NCBI GenBank assembly: GCA_021157505.1
Contig: JAGGWI010000026.1
Span: 1 to 11,169 of the forward strand
Reading direction: 5' to 3'
DNA length: 11,169 nucleotides
Source of the DNA: Desulfuromusa sp.
GTDB taxonomy: Bacteria > Desulfobacterota > Desulfuromonadia > Desulfuromonadales > Geopsychrobacteraceae
Part shown: positions 1-6,438 of the stretch, piece by piece
Layout: each line of letters begins with the position of its first letter
Numbering within the stretch: the stretch's first letter is position 1
Translations under genes and position numbers: made by a program
Notes under the pieces: model-generated
What the model was told of the DNA's origin: nothing
The model's database searches: none
Seen by the model: the letters and a program-made list of their open reading frames with translations, nothing else

Positions 1-530
1 TTAAAAATCCGGGTGCAGTCAAAGAGGATCATCCTGAATTTAAGAAATCAGTTGAAGATGTTCAGGCTCAAACTGACAAACTGCTGGCAATTAATGGTAA
101 GAAAACTGTCAGTGAACTGCATAAAGAGCTGGGTAACATCATGTGGGAAAATGTCGGTATGGCAAGAAGCAAAGAGAGCTTGACTAACGCTCTCAAGCTG
201 ATTCCAGAGCTTCGTGACGAATTCTGGAACAATGTCAAGGTGTCTGGCGAAGGCAAAGAGCTTAACCAACAGCTTGAAAATGCTGGTCGCGTAGCTGATT
301 TCCTTGAATTTGCTGAAATGATGACTGAAGACGCACTGAACCGCGAAGAGTCCTGTGGTGGTCACTTCCGTATTGAGCATCAGACTGACGAAGGTGAAGC
401 AACGCGTGATGATGAAAACTTCAGTTACGTTGCTGCTTGGGAATTCAAAGGAACCGGGGTTAAACCTGAATTACACAAAGAACCTTTGAAATTTGAAAGA
501 GTTCATCTTGCCGTGAGGAGTTATAAATAA
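1..530 (+). CDS. sdhA: Succinate dehydrogenase/fumarate reductase flavoprotein subunit, C-terminal part (5' end outside window)
   Basis: This is the C-terminal 176 residues of the FAD-binding subunit that interconverts succinate and fumarate at the cytoplasmic face of the inner membrane. The frame is open from base 3 with no start, so the gene enters from the left. The helical C-terminal domain is recognisable by KTVSELHKELGNIMWENVGM, followed by the signature EESCGGHFRIEHQ and RDDENFSYVAAWEF. Many flavoprotein subunits, such as the E. coli enzymes, have SRGAH here; the SCGGHFR form is, from memory, typical of the Bacteroidetes/actinobacterial/deltaproteobacterial branch, whose enzymes have a single cytochrome b anchor. 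The stop TAA (528-530) shares its last A with the ATG of the iron-sulfur subunit, so the two are probably translationally coupled. Direction (oxidation or fumarate reduction) cannot be read from this fragment. The family call is firm; calling it sdhA rather than frdA is a convention. Confidence 0.93.
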   Translation, partial: KNPGAVKEDHPEFKKSVEDVQAQTDKLLAINGKKTVSELHKELGNIMWENVGMARSKESLTNALKLIPELRDEFWNNVKVSGEGKELNQQLENAGRVADFLEFAEMMTEDALNREESCGGHFRIEHQTDEGEATRDDENFSYVAAWEFKGTGVKPELHKEPLKFERVHLAVRSYK

Positions 531-1279
531 TGGACCTTACATTACATGTATGGCGCCAGAAGGGGCCACAGGATAAAGGGAAGCTGGAGACTTACCCAGC
601 TAAAAATGTCAGCCCGGACATGTCCTTCTTGGAGATGCTGGATGAGATTAATGATGGGCTGATTCGGGAAGGCAAAGATCCTATTGCTTTCGATCATGAT
701 TGTCGTGAGGGAATCTGTGGCATGTGTTCACAGGTTATTAATGGTCGTCCACATGGTAAACAGGAAAAAACCACTGTTTGTCAGTTGCATATGCGTCAAT
801 ATAACGATGGTGATGAAATTTTTATTGAGCCGTGGAGAGCGAAAGCTTTCCCGATTCGTAAAGACCTGATTGTTGACCGGACTTCAATGGATGCTATTAT
901 GCAGGCCGGTGGTTACGTCTCCTGTCATACTGGTGGCGTCGATGATGCGAATGCACTGCTTATTCCTAAGCCGATTGCAGATTATGCAATGGATGCGGCT
1001 GAATGTATTGGTTGTGGTGCTTGTATTGCTGCCTGTCCCAATAGCTCGGCAATGCTTTTTACTGGTGCTAAAGTTGCTCAGTTGGCAGCACTGCCACAGG
1101 GGAAACCTGAAGCCAGAAAACGGGTTCAGGAAATGACTCAGGCAATTCTTGATGAAGGTTTTGGCAACTGTACTAATCACTATGAGTGTGAAGCAGCTTG
1201 TCCCAAAGGGATCAGTGTCAAGTTTATTGCCAAGCTTAATCGTGAATATCTGAAATCTTTGATACCGACTTCAACCTGA
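530..1279 (+). CDS. sdhB: Succinate dehydrogenase/fumarate reductase iron-sulfur subunit
   Basis: This 249-residue subunit carries electrons between the FAD of the flavoprotein and the membrane quinone site. The N-terminal plant-ferredoxin-type domain holds a [2Fe-2S] ligand set at C58, C63, C66 and C84 (CREGICGMC...VC). The C-terminal domain has C159-x2-C162-x2-C165-x3-C169-P and C214-x5-C220-x3-C224-P. By analogy with E. coli SdhB, C159/C162/C165/C224 bind [4Fe-4S] and C169/C214/C220 bind [3Fe-4S], so all eleven cluster cysteines are present. The start is fixed by the TAATG overlap with the preceding gene and by GAGGAG at 515-520. The gene ends the operon: a hairpin and an intrinsic terminator follow. 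The length is normal for the family. The missing cytochrome b gene would be expected upstream of the flavoprotein gene, outside the window. Confidence 0.95.
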   Translation: MDLTLHVWRQKGPQDKGKLETYPAKNVSPDMSFLEMLDEINDGLIREGKDPIAFDHDCREGICGMCSQVINGRPHGKQEKTTVCQLHMRQYNDGDEIFIEPWRAKAFPIRKDLIVDRTSMDAIMQAGGYVSCHTGGVDDANALLIPKPIADYAMDAAECIGCGACIAACPNSSAMLFTGAKVAQLAALPQGKPEARKRVQEMTQAILDEGFGNCTNHYECEAACPKGISVKFIAKLNREYLKSLIPTST

Positions 1280-1300
1280 GCATAGGTTTCCTGGCTCAGG
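1275..1300 (+). other. Stem-loop overlapping the sdhB stop codon
   Basis: CCTGAGC (1275-1281) and GCTCAGG (1294-1300) form a perfect 7-bp stem with a 12-nt loop. The sdhB stop codon lies inside the left arm. No T-run follows, so it is unlikely to terminate by itself. It may protect the 3' end of the mRNA, or may be chance. Confidence 0.35.
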
Positions 1301-1318
1301 ATTCAGATAATATGATAT

Positions 1319-1351
1319 GAAGGGCGGATCTTTTTGATTCGCCCTTTTTTT
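1319..1351 (+). terminator. Rho-independent terminator of the sdh operon
   Basis: AGGGCGGATC (1321-1330) pairs with GATTCGCCCT (1336-1345). The stem is 10 bp with one G-T wobble and a 5-nt T loop, followed by six T residues (1346-1351). This is a classic intrinsic terminator 40 bp after the sdhB stop. It ends only 15 bp before the next start codon, so the cyclase gene needs read-through or a promoter near the hairpin. Confidence 0.9.
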
Positions 1352-1366
1352 ACTGAAAGTTAAGTA

Positions 1367-2971
1367 ATGGTTAAATGGTTTACAAGACTTGCAAAGCAGA
1401 GGCAAAAACGCTCCAGCAAAGCTGGAGATATAACTTCGGTCGATACGTTACCATTTTACCTGGAACAAAATAGCGATCTGATCTCTTCTGATCGTTTGCA
1501 TGTCATTCGTCAGTTCAGAGGGAGTGTTGAAAATCAACTGAAGATACTACAGCTCTCACTCAATGCAACATCTGTGGTCCTCTTCTGGTCTGGACCGTTG
1601 TTTGAACAATTAACCACCTATGCGTTCTCCAGCCAAAGCGTTAATTTTGTATCTGGAACTTTCCCATCTGCTTCGGGAATTGTCGGCGCTCTGAAGGACC
1701 ATACTGAAATTGCGCTGGCTCCGCATCACTCCAATTCTCCCGCCATCCCTTACTACTCTGATAGCTCTTCTGTTGGAAGCTTTTTTGCTCAGATTCTATC
1801 CTCTGGTGAACCTGATCAACGTAAAACGGGAAACTATGGTGTTTTATGTGTTGATCGTGTTGCCCAAGAAGAGTGGTCGCCGCTGGAACGGACCTTAATA
1901 TCTGCAACTGCTGAACAGATATTGCAGAACCTGGAACTCTCTCGGGACTTGTTCCTGACAGATGTTGAACGACAGACTCTACAGCTGGTTTTTGATGGTC
2001 TACAGGGGTTGAATTCTGCTCTTGATCTGGAGTCAGTTTATAACGCTGCTGCACAGGCTCTTGGTCTGCTGGTCGATGCGGATCTTTTTGCCATCAGCTT
2101 GATTCATAGTAATTATCATGAATTTTGTTATTTTTCCGGGGACAATAAAGAACAAATTTTAAATCACAAATTTGTATTGGACGATTCTCTGATCGGTCAA
2201 GTGGTGAAGTATCGGAAAACATTTCCGGAAACGTCCACTTATACAGGGCGTGTCCCCGTTGTTAATGGTTTGAAATTATTTGAGAGGTATAAAACAGTAC
2301 TGGTTGTCCCCTTACTGCAGGAGGACAACCCGGTCACCGGGGTGCTGATTATTGCTGCCCGGGGTGAAAATATACTGACCTGGAATAGCCGGGAAATGAT
2401 AGAGATAATAGCTGCACAGGCGGCTATCAAAATTGATCTGGCACATTCTCACGAGAAAATTCAACAGATGGCGATAACTGACCCACTCACAGGAATTGCC
2501 AACCGCAGAGCATTTCAATGTGGCTTTAGTGCCATGTATGAGCGTGCCCGCCGCCGAGTTGGACCTTTCAGTTTAATTATCTGTGATATTGATCTTTTTA
2601 AACGGGTTAATGATACTTATGGTCACCCTTTTGGTGATCAGGTTATTCAACAGGTTGCCCGCCAGCTCAATGAAGTTGTCCGAACCGGCGATTTAGCTGC
2701 CAGAATCGGTGGCGAAGAATTTGCTATTTTGTTGGAGGATACCGGATTATCCGGGGCTTTAGATGTCGCTGAACGATTACGGAAAAAGATTGAAAAGCTC
2801 CGCTTATTTTCTCAAGGGGACACTGTTCCGGTAACGATTTCGTTGGGAGTGACCGAGTATCCGCTGGATACGGATAATCAGGATACTCTGTTCAACTATG
2901 CTGATCAGGCACTCTATCGTGCCAAAGAGAGTGGACGTAATCGATCGGTGTGCTGGCACGATATGACCTAG
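1367..2971 (+). CDS. GAF-GGDEF protein, predicted diguanylate cyclase
   Basis: This 534-residue soluble protein probably makes cyclic di-GMP from two GTP. No signal peptide or membrane helix is seen. Residues about 45-195 look like a degenerate GAF-like sensor region, and about 200-360 fit a GAF domain (LESVYNAAAQALGLLVDADL...VLVVPLL...GVLIIAA). The GGDEF domain runs from about 370 to 530: TDPLTGIANRRAF at 371-383, metal-ligand D407, N415 and D424 in the guanine-binding stretch, and the active-site loop GGEEF at 448-452. An RxxD inhibitory site (R439-T-G-D442) lies exactly five residues before the loop, so product inhibition is likely. D424 argues against the cGAMP-making Hypr subtype of Geobacter, which has Ser there. 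Upstream is a terminator, and the 3' end converges on the methyltransferase with a 12-bp gap. The Shine-Dalgarno is weak (GAAAG, 1355-1359). The ligand of the sensor domain is unknown. Confidence 0.9.
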   Translation: MVKWFTRLAKQRQKRSSKAGDITSVDTLPFYLEQNSDLISSDRLHVIRQFRGSVENQLKILQLSLNATSVVLFWSGPLFEQLTTYAFSSQSVNFVSGTFPSASGIVGALKDHTEIALAPHHSNSPAIPYYSDSSSVGSFFAQILSSGEPDQRKTGNYGVLCVDRVAQEEWSPLERTLISATAEQILQNLELSRDLFLTDVERQTLQLVFDGLQGLNSALDLESVYNAAAQALGLLVDADLFAISLIHSNYHEFCYFSGDNKEQILNHKFVLDDSLIGQVVKYRKTFPETSTYTGRVPVVNGLKLFERYKTVLVVPLLQEDNPVTGVLIIAARGENILTWNSREMIEIIAAQAAIKIDLAHSHEKIQQMAITDPLTGIANRRAFQCGFSAMYERARRRVGPFSLIICDIDLFKRVNDTYGHPFGDQVIQQVARQLNEVVRTGDLAARIGGEEFAILLEDTGLSGALDVAERLRKKIEKLRLFSQGDTVPVTISLGVTEYPLDTDNQDTLFNYADQALYRAKESGRNRSVCWHDMT

Positions 2972-2983
2972 TGTTCCGTACGA

Positions 2984-3577
2984 TTAATTTTTTTGCAACA
3001 ATATGGTACTGAATTCATCAAGCAGGCGATTTTTTAACAGTTTGCAGCCTAATTTCTGGTATTTCTGACGGATATCAAAATTATATTCCCAGAGGATTCC
3101 AGAAAGGAGCAAGAGTGCTCCAGAATCTGCCTTGTCTACCAGATCTTCTGCCACATCAAGAAGAATATCGCCGTAAATATTGGCCAGAATCAGGTTGAAA
3201 CCACGTTCTTCAAGTTGATCAAGGGTTCCACAAACATGAGTAATGTCATTATCAACATGATTGAGTTGACAATTTCTGCGCCCACTCTGTATTGCTGCTT
3301 CCTCGATATCCACACACCAGGTATGTCCTGAATGCAACAACAGTGCGGCGATCGTCAAAATCCCTGTTCCGCTACCGAGATCAAGAATTTTTTGATTTCC
3401 AGTTATTGGTAAAGTTTCTAATATCTCCAGACAACTCCGGGTTGTCTCATGTTCTCCTGATCCAAAGGCACCCCGTTCCATAATCAGTGGGGTGCGATCA
3501 TTGGCAGCCAGAGAGATATCCGGGGGCAGAATCGTAAAATGGTGGCCAATATCAAAAGGTTGATAGTCTTCTCTCAT
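2984..3577 (-). CDS. Short PrmA-type (ribosomal protein L11 methyltransferase family) SAM-dependent methyltransferase
   Basis: This is a 197-residue SAM-dependent methyltransferase of the PrmA family. The family signature GAFGSGEHETTR (36-47) precedes motif I LDLGSGTG (65-72), the acidic motif-II end CVDIEEAAIQ (88-97), and LANIYGDIL (131-139), which matches the PrmA ANIL substrate-site motif. LLLSGIL (156-162) is also PrmA-like. E. coli PrmA is about 293 residues; here the N-terminal L11-recognition domain is absent. An in-frame TGA just upstream of the ATG rules out a longer start, and AGGAA lies about 8 nt before the ATG. The substrate therefore may not be L11. A bacterial ETF-beta-type lysine methyltransferase, which belongs to the same superfamily, is an alternative. 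It is the second gene of a two-gene minus-strand unit, 15 bp after the AEC permease. Confidence 0.8.
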   Translation of the reverse strand: MREDYQPFDIGHHFTILPPDISLAANDRTPLIMERGAFGSGEHETTRSCLEILETLPITGNQKILDLGSGTGILTIAALLLHSGHTWCVDIEEAAIQSGRRNCQLNHVDNDITHVCGTLDQLEERGFNLILANIYGDILLDVAEDLVDKADSGALLLLSGILWEYNFDIRQKYQKLGCKLLKNRLLDEFSTILLQKN

Positions 3578-3592
3578 AGTTCAATTCCTGGT

Positions 3593-4537
3593 TTATAATA
3601 GCCCGGTCCCTTTAAATAACAGAAGCAGGATGGTATAGCTGAAGGCGGATGCCAGGGTTGATAGCATGACAATAGACCCGGCAAGTTCGGCATCACCTCT
3701 CATCTGCTGCGCCATAATATAGGTTGCTGTTGCCGCAGGTGTCCCTGCCATTAAAATTCCAATCCCCAAATCTGTACCGCAGACTCCCAACGGCACAAGC
3801 AGCAGTAATGCCAGTAACGGCAGCAGGACCAATTTGATCGTGCTGGCTAGCCCCGCAAGTTTCAGGTCACCTTTAAGCCGCTCCAGCGAGAAGCCTCCGC
3901 CAATAGCCAGAAGTGCCAGAGGTAAGGCCAAACCGGTCGTGATTTCAAGGGAGCGGTCAAGAATTAGCGGTATCGGCAGGTTCCAGTAGCTCCAGATAAT
4001 ACCGAGAAAGGAGGCAATAATCAGAGGATTCAGGATGGTTTGTAGAATTAAACTGGGTGCTTTATCTTTATCGTTTCCGTGGTGCGGCAGGAGCAGTGCA
4101 AGAATGGCAAACAGGTTCAATACGGGCACCAGAAACCCCATCAGAATTCCCGCTCTGGTCAGGCCATCCTCCCCGTACGCATTCAGACAGATTGCCAGCC
4201 CGATGTAGGCCAGATTGCCACGGAATGCCCCCTGACAGAAGCTGCCGCGAACCGGGGCGGAATACTGGCGCCAGCCGGTAAAAAGGTAGGTGAGTATAAA
4301 GGCCAGGACAATAATCAGGGATGAACCGATGACCAGAGGCCCGTTGAAGAACTTGGAGAAGTCTGCCGTGCCGATTTTGTAAAAAAGCAGTAATGGGAGA
4401 AAAACCATGTACACGAGACGGTTAGTCAGATTAAGAAAGGCATCATCAACAAGTTTAAATTGTTTTAGTAGCGTTCCCAGGCCAATTACCAGGAAAATTG
4501 GCAGAACAATAGTGATTGTTTCACTGAACAGCTGCAT
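3593..4537 (-). CDS. AEC (auxin efflux carrier) family permease
   Basis: This is a 314-residue integral inner-membrane protein with about ten hydrophobic segments, of the auxin efflux carrier/bile-acid-arsenite transporter superfamily. Family features are the N-terminal VLPIFLVIGLGTLLK stretch, QGAFRGNLAYIGLA in the middle and the C-terminal GTPAATATYIMAQQM segment with its conserved proline. Bacterial members export or import small organic acids such as malate or malonate; the substrate cannot be told from sequence. A start at 4622-4624 is possible, but that codon lies inside the terminator stem of the upstream gene. The ATG at 4535-4537 has GGAGG directly upstream (complement of 4542-4546) and begins the typical N-terminus, so it was chosen. 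The following gene is the short PrmA-type methyltransferase, 15 bp downstream, and the two are likely co-transcribed. Confidence 0.88.
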   Translation of the reverse strand: MQLFSETITIVLPIFLVIGLGTLLKQFKLVDDAFLNLTNRLVYMVFLPLLLFYKIGTADFSKFFNGPLVIGSSLIIVLAFILTYLFTGWRQYSAPVRGSFCQGAFRGNLAYIGLAICLNAYGEDGLTRAGILMGFLVPVLNLFAILALLLPHHGNDKDKAPSLILQTILNPLIIASFLGIIWSYWNLPIPLILDRSLEITTGLALPLALLAIGGGFSLERLKGDLKLAGLASTIKLVLLPLLALLLLVPLGVCGTDLGIGILMAGTPAATATYIMAQQMRGDAELAGSIVMLSTLASAFSYTILLLLFKGTGLL

Positions 4538-4595
4538 AGCTCCTCCATAGGGCGGTGCAGCATAACTTAGATTAAAATGACTGTCTATCCAATAG

Positions 4596-4633
4596 ACAAA
4601 AGAGATGATCCCTTTCGGGGCCATCTCTTTTGT
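4596..4633 (-). terminator. Long hairpin terminator of the repeat-protein gene, near-symmetric
   Basis: ACAAAAGAGATG (4596-4607) and CATCTCTTTTGT (4622-4633) form a perfect 12-bp stem. Inside it, CCC and GGG (4610-4612, 4617-4619) extend the stem past a 2x2 internal loop to a TTTC tetraloop. On the minus strand the stem ends in TTTTGTC, so it should terminate the repeat-protein transcript about 50 bp past its stop. A similar T-run exists on the plus strand, but no plus-strand gene enters here. Confidence 0.8.
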
Positions 4634-4682
4634 GATGTTTATGGAAATTTAATTTTGAGTTGGTTGCTGTCAGGTTCTCAAC

Positions 4683-5060
4683 TCAGGCATGATCGCCGTA
4701 CTCACCGATACCCAGTTCTCTATCGTCCAACCGGGGAGAGTCAACAGAGGCATGGTCGCCGTACTCACCGATACCCAGTTCTCTATCGTCCAGCCGTGGA
4801 GTGTCGACAGAGGCATGGTCACCATACTCACCGATACCCAGTTCTCTATCGTCCAACCGTGGAGTGTCGACAGAGGCATGGTCACCATACTCGCCGATAC
4901 CCAGCTCTCTATCGTCCAGCCGTGGAGTGTCGACAGAAGCATTATCACCGTACTGACCGATTCCAAGTTCCTGGTCATTGAGGCCGACTGCTGCTGCGGC
5001 AAAGATTGAAGTGATTGCGAAGATGCTGGCGATTGCGATTGAAGTGGTTTGCTTTTTCAT
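4683..5060 (-). CDS. Secreted acidic tandem-repeat protein, unknown function
   Basis: I do not recognise this 125-residue protein. It begins with a clear Sec signal peptide (MKK, then a hydrophobic core to about A24; likely cleavage in the AAAAVG stretch), so the mature part is periplasmic or secreted. From L27 to the C-terminus it is four complete 21-residue repeats and a 15-residue partial one, with core ELGIGEYGDHASVD followed by a Pro-Arg-Leu-Asp-Asp linker. Each unit holds about six acidic and two basic residues, so the protein is strongly acidic, with one His in each of the last four units. The first unit is the most diverged (N, Q, Q and N in place of D, R, E and H). AAGGAG lies 6 nt before the ATG. 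Variable sites among the near-identical units are 9 of 10 synonymous in this frame, strong evidence that it is translated. It is divergent from the histidine kinase operon. Metal or cation binding is possible but only a guess. Confidence 0.82.
   Translation of the reverse strand: MKKQTTSIAIASIFAITSIFAAAAVGLNDQELGIGQYGDNASVDTPRLDDRELGIGEYGDHASVDTPRLDDRELGIGEYGDHASVDTPRLDDRELGIGEYGDHASVDSPRLDDRELGIGEYGDHA
4686..4982 (-). repeat. 63-bp tandem repeat array (4.7 units)
   Basis: The repeat period is exactly 63 bp: the word GCAT recurs at 4687, 4750, 4813, 4876 and 4939. Units 4687-4938 differ at only ten codon positions between them, while the unit nearest the signal peptide is more diverged. This suggests recent duplication or gene conversion within the array, with the oldest copy at the N-terminal end. 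Because the period is a multiple of three, all frames on both strands stay open here. There are no unique spacers, so it is not CRISPR. Confidence 0.95.
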
Positions 5061-5126
5061 GATGTTCTCCTTTTGAGAATGAAAGTTTATTTAGTTTGTT
5101 TGTTCGTTACTCTTGCCAATCTATAA

Positions 5127-5142
5127 TTCAATCATTGTGCCA
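5127..5142 (-). promoter_or_regulatory. Sigma-54-like promoter candidate for the repeat-protein gene
   Basis: Read on the minus strand this is TTGGCAC-AATGA-TTGAA (the leading T is the complement of 5143). The -24 element TTGGCAC is a perfect match to the sigma-54 consensus, and the spacing to TTG at -12 is correct. The near-invariant C of the -12 GC is A, so the site is imperfect. It lies about 65 bp upstream of the repeat-protein ATG, and a sigma-54-type activator is encoded next door. No convincing sigma-70 promoter was found for this gene. Confidence 0.4.
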
Positions 5143-5178
5143 ACTTTAATTTTATAATAAAAACAAATAGTTAGGTGT

Positions 5179-5200
5179 TACAGTCGACAATTGCACTGTA
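5179..5200. promoter_or_regulatory. Palindromic operator/enhancer candidate, site 1
   Basis: TACAGT-N10-ACTGTA is a perfect 6-bp inverted repeat. It contains CGACAATTGCACT (5185-5197), which matches 11 of 13 bases of the core on the opposite strand of site 2. It overlaps the -35 region of the kinase promoter and lies about 37 bp upstream of the -24 element of the leftward promoter candidate. That position suits both autorepression and activation of the divergent gene by the NtrC-type regulator. The regulator assignment is inference. Confidence 0.45.
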
Positions 5201-5212
5201 CTTGTGTAGAAT
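5184..5212 (+). promoter_or_regulatory. Sigma-70-type promoter of the histidine kinase/response regulator operon
   Basis: TCGACA (5184-5189), a 17-bp spacer and TAGAAT (5207-5212) match the consensus at 10 of 12 positions with ideal spacing. Transcription would start near 5219 and leave a leader of about 70 nt before the ATG at 5290. The -35 element lies inside palindromic site 1. Confidence 0.6.
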
Positions 5213-5233
5213 ATTCAACATTTAAGTGTGGAT

Positions 5234-5257
5234 TATTGACTGCTATTGTCGTCAATA
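5234..5257. promoter_or_regulatory. Palindromic operator/enhancer candidate, site 2
   Basis: TATTGAC-N10-GTCAATA is a perfect 7-bp inverted repeat with the same 10-bp spacer as site 1. On the minus strand it carries CGACAATAGCAGT (complement of 5239-5251), the partner of the site 1 core. The two centres are 56 bp apart. It lies in the predicted leader of the kinase mRNA, so it could act as a roadblock or as a second activator site. Confidence 0.42.
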
Positions 5258-5289
5258 GAGATATCTCCCTTTTTACAGTTGAGATTTCT

Positions 5290-6438
5290 ATGCAGACAGC
5301 TAATAAAGATCGCCTGAAAATTGTAGTTATTCTCCTTTTTGTGGTTGTCCTGGCTTTTTTTCACTATCTGACCGGGATCCAACATTCACCTTACTATGGG
5401 TTTTATTGCCGACTCTATTATTTGCCGATTGTTTTGGCGGGATTATGGTTTTGCTTGCGTGGCGGTATTGCTGTCGCTTTGTTGGTTTCCATTATTTTTG
5501 CCCCACATATTTTTTTTAAGTGGGGGCAATTCGAAGTCATTCCTCTGGAGCATTATCTGGAAATAATATTATTTAATCTCACTGGATTTTTGACCGGATT
5601 TTTGTCATCACGGATTAATTTTCAAAGTATGCGCGCTGAAAAAAATATGCAGCAGCTGACGGAAAGTTTCACTCAGCTTAAAGAACAGGCTAGTCTTATT
5701 GTTGAAATTGAGGATCAACTCCGTCAGGCGGACAGGTTGACTGCCTTGGGGGAGTTATCAGCCGGGATGGCACATGAAATACGTAACCCCCTCGGCTCCA
5801 TTCGTGGGACCGCAGAAATTCTCCGTGATGCTCTGCCGGCTGATAATCAATATACCGAATTCAGCCAGATACTGATAAAGGAAGTCGATCGGCTCAATCG
5901 AGTGGTTGAAGATTTTTTGAATTTTGCCCGACCGACAACGGATGAACAGCACGATTTTAAACCCAATGAAATTCTTCACGAAGTTTTGCAACTTTGCCAC
6001 CAGCAGGTGACAAAAGGTCGTATTCAGATTCACTGGCAGGAGACTTCTCTGCCAACGGCTGTGGGCGATTCTGCCCAATTTAAGCAGGTATTTCTCAACC
6101 TGATTCTCAATGCACTGCAGGCAATGCCAGCGGGTGGAGAGCTGTGGATTGACACGCAAATAAACGAGCAGCAGCAAATTATTTTAACCTTTAGAGATAA
6201 TGGCCCAGGAATTCCACCGGAAGATCTGGACCGTATTTTTAATCCTTTCTTTACGACGAAAGCAAAAGGGACCGGGCTTGGTCTGGCAATTACCTATCGA
6301 ATTATCCAGAATCACTGTGGCAACATCAGTGTGAAAAATTCTCCAGTGGGTGGAGCTGAATTTACCTTGATATTAAAACCGGCAGATTATCCCTGTCAGG
6401 ACGGAATGGACGATGGCACGACAAATATTATTGATTGA
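5290..6438 (+). CDS. Membrane sensor histidine kinase, NtrB/ZraS-like
   Basis: This 382-residue kinase phosphorylates the regulator encoded next to it. The N-terminus has about four membrane segments (roughly 9-27, 40-57, 59-77, 90-107) joined by very short loops, so the signal is probably sensed within or at the membrane; there is no large periplasmic domain. A charged, probably coiled-coil linker (about 110-150) leads to the dimerisation box GELSAGMAHEIRNP with phospho-acceptor H162. The ATPase domain has the N box NLILNA (N274), G1 DNGPGIP (303-309), the F box FNPFFTT and G2 GTGLGL (327-332). No PAS or HAMP domain is evident. A TTG at 5191 in the same frame would add 33 unrelated residues that cross the promoter and operator sites, so the ATG at 5290 was chosen, although its Shine-Dalgarno is weak. 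The 3' end overlaps the regulator gene by 26 bp, indicating translational coupling. Confidence 0.92.
   Translation: MQTANKDRLKIVVILLFVVVLAFFHYLTGIQHSPYYGFYCRLYYLPIVLAGLWFCLRGGIAVALLVSIIFAPHIFFKWGQFEVIPLEHYLEIILFNLTGFLTGFLSSRINFQSMRAEKNMQQLTESFTQLKEQASLIVEIEDQLRQADRLTALGELSAGMAHEIRNPLGSIRGTAEILRDALPADNQYTEFSQILIKEVDRLNRVVEDFLNFARPTTDEQHDFKPNEILHEVLQLCHQQVTKGRIQIHWQETSLPTAVGDSAQFKQVFLNLILNALQAMPAGGELWIDTQINEQQQIILTFRDNGPGIPPEDLDRIFNPFFTTKAKGTGLGLAITYRIIQNHCGNISVKNSPVGGAEFTLILKPADYPCQDGMDDGTTNIID

Noticed and set aside
1297..1316. Promoter for the GGDEF gene using TATGAT at 1311-1316
   Set aside because: The -10 is fair, but the bases 17 bp upstream (TTCCTG) do not fit a -35, and the transcript would pass through the terminator hairpin at once.
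4538..4624. N-terminal extension of the AEC permease from the ATG whose complement is 4622-4624
   Set aside because: That codon is inside the terminator stem of the upstream gene. The ATG at 4535-4537 has a strong GGAGG and begins the normal family N-terminus.
4686..4982. CRISPR array
   Set aside because: The repeats are contiguous 63-bp units with no unique spacers and encode a protein; no cas genes are nearby.
4577..5009. Long open frames on the plus strand and a second minus-strand frame across the tandem repeats
   Set aside because: The 63-bp period keeps every frame open. They lack a signal peptide or clear ribosome binding site, and the variation among units changes amino acids in these frames but is silent in the 4683-5060 minus-strand frame.
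5191..5289. N-terminal extension of the histidine kinase from TTG at 5191
   Set aside because: The 33 extra residues look unlike a membrane or signal sequence and would cover the sigma-70-type promoter and both palindromes. The ATG at 5290 starts directly before the first membrane helix.
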